Assembly: GCA_025612375.1 (NCBI GenBank)
Contig: JAAXKN010000029.1
Span: 1-60,980, forward strand
Source: Ignavibacteria bacterium
GTDB lineage: Bacteria > Bacteroidota > Ignavibacteria > Ignavibacteriales > SURF-24
DNA: 60,980 nt
Direction of reading: 5' to 3'
A program made the translations under genes and the position numbers. Shown in pieces: positions 57,117-60,980 of the stretch. Below the pieces are notes generated by a model that had not been told where the DNA came from, made no database searches, and saw only the letters and a program-made list of their open reading frames with translations. Position 1 is the first letter of the stretch; every line of letters starts with the position of its first letter.

Positions 57117-57647
57117 TTGAAAATCCAACTAACCCCAAATGGTGAATATAACATCCTCGCCATGGATTTAGGTCAGTCCACTGGTGTGGCGTGGAATACG
57201 GATGATCGAAAACATGCCGAGCACTGGCAGTTGAAAGTCAATAACACTGAACCCGTCGGCATGCAAACAGTCCGCTTGCGCAATAACCTTGAGTTGTGTG
57301 TTGAAGAAAACAATATTCACATCATCGCTTATGAGTTAGTAAGGCGGCACATGGGCACGGATGCCGCGCACGTTTACGGGCGTTTGCAGGGCGTGTTGTT
57401 TGAGGTTTCCATGACGCACCACATTCCGCTCCTGCCGTTGGAAGTAAAACAAATCAAGAAATTCGCCACCGGCAACGGCAACGCTTCCAAGGAAATGATG
57501 GAAGAGGCCGCGTATCGGCTTGGCTGGACACCAAACCCCATGGTGAAAAGGGATAAGAAGGCCCTGTCGGACGTGGCGGACGCGGTGTGCATGTTGGCCT
57601 ACGCGCACGCGAATGTGAAAAATTTAACAAATTTAGAGTTAGAATGA
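57117..57647 (+). CDS. RuvC-like Holliday junction resolvase
   Basis: A 176-residue RNase-H-fold nuclease, TTG start at 57117 placed after AAAGGTG (a longer TTG start at 57081 lacks a site). First acidic residue in LAMDLGQSTG, Glu in YELVRRHMG, and DVADAVCML near the C-terminus, giving the RuvC active-site set. Resolves recombination and replication junctions before packaging. First gene of the rightward operon. Confidence 0.85.
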   Translation: MKIQLTPNGEYNILAMDLGQSTGVAWNTDDRKHAEHWQLKVNNTEPVGMQTVRLRNNLELCVEENNIHIIAYELVRRHMGTDAAHVYGRLQGVLFEVSMTHHIPLLPLEVKQIKKFATGNGNASKEMMEEAAYRLGWTPNPMVKRDKKALSDVADAVCMLAYAHANVKNLTNLELE

Positions 57648-57648
57648 G

Positions 57649-58095
57649 ATGGCGAAGAATCCAGTAGAACCGGCCAAGCCTGAGCTTGGCATGCCACCGG
57701 AAAAGATAGAAAAGCTGCTCAACCTCGCGCTGGTGCAGGGCAAGCATTATCGCGAGATTGGGAGGATGCTTGGTTTGCCGCCGAATGTCGTGGCTTACTA
57801 TACGGGTCGAGCCTTGGCCCAGGACGGGATGAAGTATGAGTTGCGGCGGCGGGAGTTGGGCCGGTTGGAAGAGTTACGGTTTGAGCTGGATGAAATGATT
57901 GCCGATGGCGATCTGCGGGCCATTCGCGAATCGTTGAGGGTCAGCGAGAGTATCCGTAAGTTGATGGGCCTGGATCAGCCGGTTGCGGTGGATGTCAATA
58001 CGACTGTGACCAAGCCGATTGAGACGATTGAGGTCAACATGCCGTCCAACGCGGTTGTGGTGGTGGACGCGGAAGCGACTGAGAAAACTGAATAG
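57649..58095 (+). CDS. terS: Terminase small subunit
   Basis: A 148-residue protein with an N-terminal HTH (GKHYREIGRMLGLPPNVVAYYTG) and a helical middle, then a low-complexity tail. DNA-recognition subunit that binds the packaging site. It lies about 2.5 kb before the join and about 4 kb from TerL across the contig ends. Overlaps nothing. The call is moderate because no signature is unique. Confidence 0.7.
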   Translation: MAKNPVEPAKPELGMPPEKIEKLLNLALVQGKHYREIGRMLGLPPNVVAYYTGRALAQDGMKYELRRRELGRLEELRFELDEMIADGDLRAIRESLRVSESIRKLMGLDQPVAVDVNTTVTKPIETIEVNMPSNAVVVVDAEATEKTE

Positions 58096-58107
58096 GTGAA
58101 CCCCATT

Positions 58108-58902
58108 ATGGCGAAAGAGACTGTAGTACTGCAGACCTCTGATTGGCACTACGGAAAGCAGACGGAGAGCTATAACCTGGAAGTTTTTGAGGATCGGTTT
58201 CAGCGTCTGGGCGGTCAGTTGGCGGAGTTGAAGGAACGGCGCAACATTACGGCGGATCGCTTGGCGATCTTCATGCTCGGCGACATCTGCGATGGCGGCG
58301 GAATTTACCCAACACAGGTGCATCACCAGATCATTACCGACCCGAACGAGCAAGCATGGCGGCTGGTTTCTATCGTCAAGCCGTGGCTGATGCGGCAGCA
58401 AGATTTGTGGGGCAAGGTCGAGATCCACGCGGTAGTCGGTAATCATGGCCGCAATTCACGCTTCGCGCACGAGAATACCAACTGGGATCTGGTCTTTTAT
58501 CGCTATTTGAGTGGCGAGTTGAAAGGCGAGATGCCGATTTATCTGAATGAGCAGAATTACTGCATGAATAAGGTGCAGATTCGCGACCATAATTATCTGC
58601 TCTACCATGGTGATGAAATCTATTCGACCGCCGGTATTCCGTGGTACGGGGTGCAAAATCGCCTCTTACGCTGGAATACTTCCGGGGCCTTGGCACCATT
58701 GGATGCGCTGTGTATCGGCCACTTTCACTCCATGGCGTATTGGCGAGTAAACCAACTGCACATCTTGGAAACCGGCACCATGGTGACTGATGATCAGTGG
58801 AGTTTGAAGAAACTGGGCTTTGATAGCACAAACCAATGGTGGTTGTTTGGGGTTTCGGATCGCTCGCCGATTACTTGGCAAGAGGGCTTGAACTTAGTGT
58901 AG
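58108..58902 (+). CDS. Calcineurin-like metallophosphoesterase
   Basis: A 264-residue phosphoesterase: SDWHYG (DxH), LGDICDGGG (GDxxD), VVGNHGR (GNH), YHGDE and IGHFHSMA (GHxH), in the usual order for the family. ATG at 58108 (AGGTGA upstream); GTG at 58096 is an alternative. Could act on DNA ends (Mre11-like) or on cyclic nucleotides; substrate unknown. Confidence 0.9.
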   Translation: MAKETVVLQTSDWHYGKQTESYNLEVFEDRFQRLGGQLAELKERRNITADRLAIFMLGDICDGGGIYPTQVHHQIITDPNEQAWRLVSIVKPWLMRQQDLWGKVEIHAVVGNHGRNSRFAHENTNWDLVFYRYLSGELKGEMPIYLNEQNYCMNKVQIRDHNYLLYHGDEIYSTAGIPWYGVQNRLLRWNTSGALAPLDALCIGHFHSMAYWRVNQLHILETGTMVTDDQWSLKKLGFDSTNQWWLFGVSDRSPITWQEGLNLV

Positions 58903-58915
58903 AATTGAGGCTGCG

Positions 58916-59125
58916 ATGAATTTTGGGAAATTTTTTATGGGTTTATTTGATTTTGCTGGTATTGTGAAGAGTTATGTGCGTCGTGAAGTCGATGAAGCTG
59001 CTGCTGCTAAATTAGCGGATACCGATCATATTGAAGTGAATAAGATTTGCACGATGACTTTTGCTGGCCGCAAGTGGAAAGTCAATTTGGTACTTGAGCC
59101 GGTCATTGAGACGAAGACTGAATAG
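58916..59125 (+). CDS. Small hypothetical protein
   Basis: A 69-residue protein with a hydrophobic N-terminus (FGKFFMGLFDFAGIVK). Ribosome site is weak. Next to virion genes; unknown function. Confidence 0.6.
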   Translation: MNFGKFFMGLFDFAGIVKSYVRREVDEAAAAKLADTDHIEVNKICTMTFAGRKWKVNLVLEPVIETKTE

Positions 59126-59134
59126 GAGTATATC

Positions 59135-59533
59135 ATGGGGCCTCTTGCTCTTTTTAATCGAGATAATCCGGTGCGTGTCGGTGGCGCTGCGTTAAAAGAA
59201 ATCACTGTCAATTTTGCTCAAGGCGCAAGTGTCAGCGATATTGTTGATATTAAAGGATATACTCTTGTTGGTGTAGTGTTGCCTGCAACGCTTGCTGGGG
59301 ATGCTTGTAAAATACGTAGATCGTCTGATGGCGCTACTGCTGGTATTTCGGTGCAAGATAGTTATGGTGCAGAACAAAGTATTCTGTTGAATGGAGCTGC
59401 AGCTTATCGCGCCGTGCCGGATGTTGTTGTATTGACTGGTGTAAATTACGTACAGCTCTATACAACCTCTGCTGGCGCTGCACAGATCCAGGCCACGGCA
59501 CAAACAGTAAGGCTTGTAGTAAAGGCGCTGTAA
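59135..59533 (+). CDS. Beta-rich small structural-type protein
   Basis: A 132-residue Ala/Val/Gly-rich protein with alternating strands (ITVNFAQGASVSDIVDIKGYTLVGVVLPA), similar in feel to decoration or fibre-associated subunits. Start ATG after TAGGAGTA. Overlaps the fibre gene start (TAATG). Confidence 0.6.
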   Translation: MGPLALFNRDNPVRVGGAALKEITVNFAQGASVSDIVDIKGYTLVGVVLPATLAGDACKIRRSSDGATAGISVQDSYGAEQSILLNGAAAYRAVPDVVVLTGVNYVQLYTTSAGAAQIQATAQTVRLVVKAL

Positions 59534-60744
59534 TGAGTCTTTTAACGACATTACGTAAGCCAATCAAGTTCCTCCTACGCGACGATTTCGACACCGATTT
59601 GCCCGCCGGGGCGGTGAACGGAACGAAATGCCGCACCGGGCAGACCAGAACGGTGACGGACACCGAGAATAAGATGTCCGTGGCCGGTGGAAAGTTGGTG
59701 ATTAGCGGCGGGAAAGCGACACCGGTATGGGGCGATCCGGGGGTATTTTATCCGACGATAAATCGCCAATCTGGCCGAATTATGGTCGCTAATATCCAGC
59801 AAAATAACAAGGTTATTATTGGCTTCGCGCTTTCCACGACAGGAGCTGCGACTGCGGCAGATTTGGCATTTTTCCCAGGAAACATTATAACAGGGCACGC
59901 TGGTGGAGCGCAGTTACCATCCATCGGGTCTTGGATTGCTGATACTGCTTACAACGTAGCAGTATTGTTGCGTTCTAACGGAATGATGCTACTGCTAAAA
60001 TCTAGTTCTGACTGGCGTTTGATGTGGGTAGATTCTAGGAGCAATGTATCTACTATATATCCAGCTATCACTAACAACAACGCGCAAGCAGAAATAGATA
60101 CTCTCCGCATCCCGCATCGCCTCTGGCTCCCCACGCCTCTCCTGTCAGACGGTTTCTCCCTGCAAGGCATCTCCGACGGCAAGGGCCACGCCGAGGGCAT
60201 CGCGGGCGGCCTCGGTTCTGGTGGTGGCGGTGTGGAGTGGCAGGGGCCAACGTGGAGCGTGAGTGGTGGCTACCTGCGAAACAACCCATCAGTGCCAGCA
60301 GATTACTACCGCACAGCAACGCTCTCCACGCCGGACGTGGTCGCTGGCGTCCAGATCCACTCGCTCGCTGCTGGGGCACAGGCAGGTCTAACACTCAATC
60401 TGGATAACCAGCCAAATCCTCAAAACCTTGCCACTGCCTACCTGCAAGACGGCAGATGCTATCTCGCCAAGACGGTTTCAGGTGTGAAAACTACGGTCAT
60501 GGATCAGGCGGCAACTTTTGTGGCCGATGCGTGGTTATACGTTATCAAGGACGGAACAGGCTATAGCGTGTATTATAACGACTCTTTGCTCGGAACAACG
60601 CAGACAATCGCAGATCCAGCCATTGTCGGAAACAGGAAGCACTGCCTCTACAGCACAGGCGGAGTGGATATTAAGGCAGTGAAAATTTACGCGCGGGGAA
60701 CTGAGGGGCAGTATAACCTCTTGGAAGAGTTTATGAAGGGCTGA
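59533..60744 (+). CDS. Fibre protein with LamG-like repeats
   Basis: A 403-residue protein with two similar lobes, residues 15-200 (RDDFDTDLPAGAVNG) and 215-400 (SDGFSLQGISDGKGHA), each beta-sandwich like LamG/concanavalin. A Gly-rich hinge (GGLGSGGGGVEW) joins them. Probably binds host glycans. Followed by the small gene at 60747, the same pair as at the left end. Confidence 0.7.
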   Translation: MSLLTTLRKPIKFLLRDDFDTDLPAGAVNGTKCRTGQTRTVTDTENKMSVAGGKLVISGGKATPVWGDPGVFYPTINRQSGRIMVANIQQNNKVIIGFALSTTGAATAADLAFFPGNIITGHAGGAQLPSIGSWIADTAYNVAVLLRSNGMMLLLKSSSDWRLMWVDSRSNVSTIYPAITNNNAQAEIDTLRIPHRLWLPTPLLSDGFSLQGISDGKGHAEGIAGGLGSGGGGVEWQGPTWSVSGGYLRNNPSVPADYYRTATLSTPDVVAGVQIHSLAAGAQAGLTLNLDNQPNPQNLATAYLQDGRCYLAKTVSGVKTTVMDQAATFVADAWLYVIKDGTGYSVYYNDSLLGTTQTIADPAIVGNRKHCLYSTGGVDIKAVKIYARGTEGQYNLLEEFMKG

Positions 60745-60746
60745 AA

Positions 60747-60980
60747 ATGAAGGCAATCTTTGCGACACGGATGCTCCCAGGTGGCCCCGATCTGCCGCCG
60801 TGCGAGTCCGAAGACGGCCAGCAGTTGGTCTACACCGACGCGGACGGCATCAGGCGCGGCGGCTACACCTGTCTGGAGATGCTCCCGGATGGCCGGGTGC
60901 GGGTAGAGGTGACGGCATCTGAAATAACGATTCAGGTGATGCAGACCGACGGGCGCTACGAGTACGTGGAGACGGTGCCG
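60747..60980 (+). CDS. Small fibre-associated protein, copy 2 (partial)
   Basis: 78 codons to the window edge, 67 identical to residues 1-78 of the protein at 28-282. If the contig circularises directly, this frame stays in register with the left end for the two copies; more likely the two ends are variants of one locus. Confidence 0.7.
   Translation, partial: MKAIFATRMLPGGPDLPPCESEDGQQLVYTDADGIRRGGYTCLEMLPDGRVRVEVTASEITIQVMQTDGRYEYVETVP

Noticed and set aside
1-60980. Terminal direct repeat (T7-like)
   Set aside because: The two ends are similar but clearly diverged, so they are not a true terminal repeat.
60747-60980. Diversity-generating retroelement acting on the fibre-linked gene
   Set aside because: Differences between the two copies are not restricted to A positions, and no reverse transcriptase gene is present.

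Overview
The window is a nearly complete tailed-phage genome of siphovirus type. It has a terminase, portal, scaffold and capsid module, a long tape-measure gene behind a frameshifted tail-assembly chaperone pair, fibre genes, an amidase lysin and its own replication genes. There is no bacterial chromosomal context and no integrase. The host cannot be named. All promoters I see are TTGACA / extended -10 (TGnTATAAT-like), so a host sigma70-type polymerase is expected to read them. The two ends overlap: positions 1-261 resemble 60720-60980 (identical for the first 50 or so bases, 67 of 78 residues identical in the encoded protein). This suggests a circularly permuted or circular molecule of about 60.7 kb, with two variants of one fibre-associated locus at the contig ends, or a true tandem duplication.

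Transcription is bipolar. A divergent promoter region lies at about 56.0-57.0 kb. Rightward, wrapping through the ends to 26.5 kb, are RuvC-like resolvase, a probable small terminase, a metallophosphoesterase, fibre genes, TerL, portal, scaffold, capsid, connectors, tail tube, chaperones, tape measure, tail tip, fibres with an embedded double glycosyltransferase and a radical-SAM enzyme, holin candidate and amidase. A separate promoter then serves ThyX-like synthase, a homing-endonuclease-like gene and dCMP deaminase. A bidirectional terminator at 26.5 kb meets the leftward genes. Read from the promoters leftward, these are: a structured non-coding RNA region, a zinc-finger protein, an M28/M42-like metallopeptidase, a repeat-rich possible origin, about 25 small early genes, a SNF2-like helicase, a MazG/dGTP-pyrophosphohydrolase-like protein, a tRNA and tRNA-like array, an XRE regulator, PrimPol-RepA, a Cas4/RecB-like nuclease, a Sak4-like ATPase, a DUF669 protein, an adenylosuccinate-synthetase homologue, a DNA methyltransferase, thioredoxin, a DUF4406 protein and DnaE.

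The most unusual contents are these. (1) Five copies of an RNA hairpin element with a conserved internal loop (CTCATT / ATCAA on the + strand) and a different but self-complementary inner stem; in four copies it embeds the stop codon of the preceding gene. (2) An array of tRNA-like sequences with good acceptor and T arms but shortened or missing anticodon arms. (3) A 0.6-kb GC-rich structured region downstream of three tandem near-consensus promoters. (4) A PurA/PurZ-like protein with both canonical catalytic residues replaced, in a genome that also has a MazG-like dNTP pyrophosphohydrolase. (5) A radical-SAM protein whose SPASM-like cysteine motif precedes rather than follows the core. (6) A textbook GGGAAAC -1 slippery site in the tail-chaperone gene.
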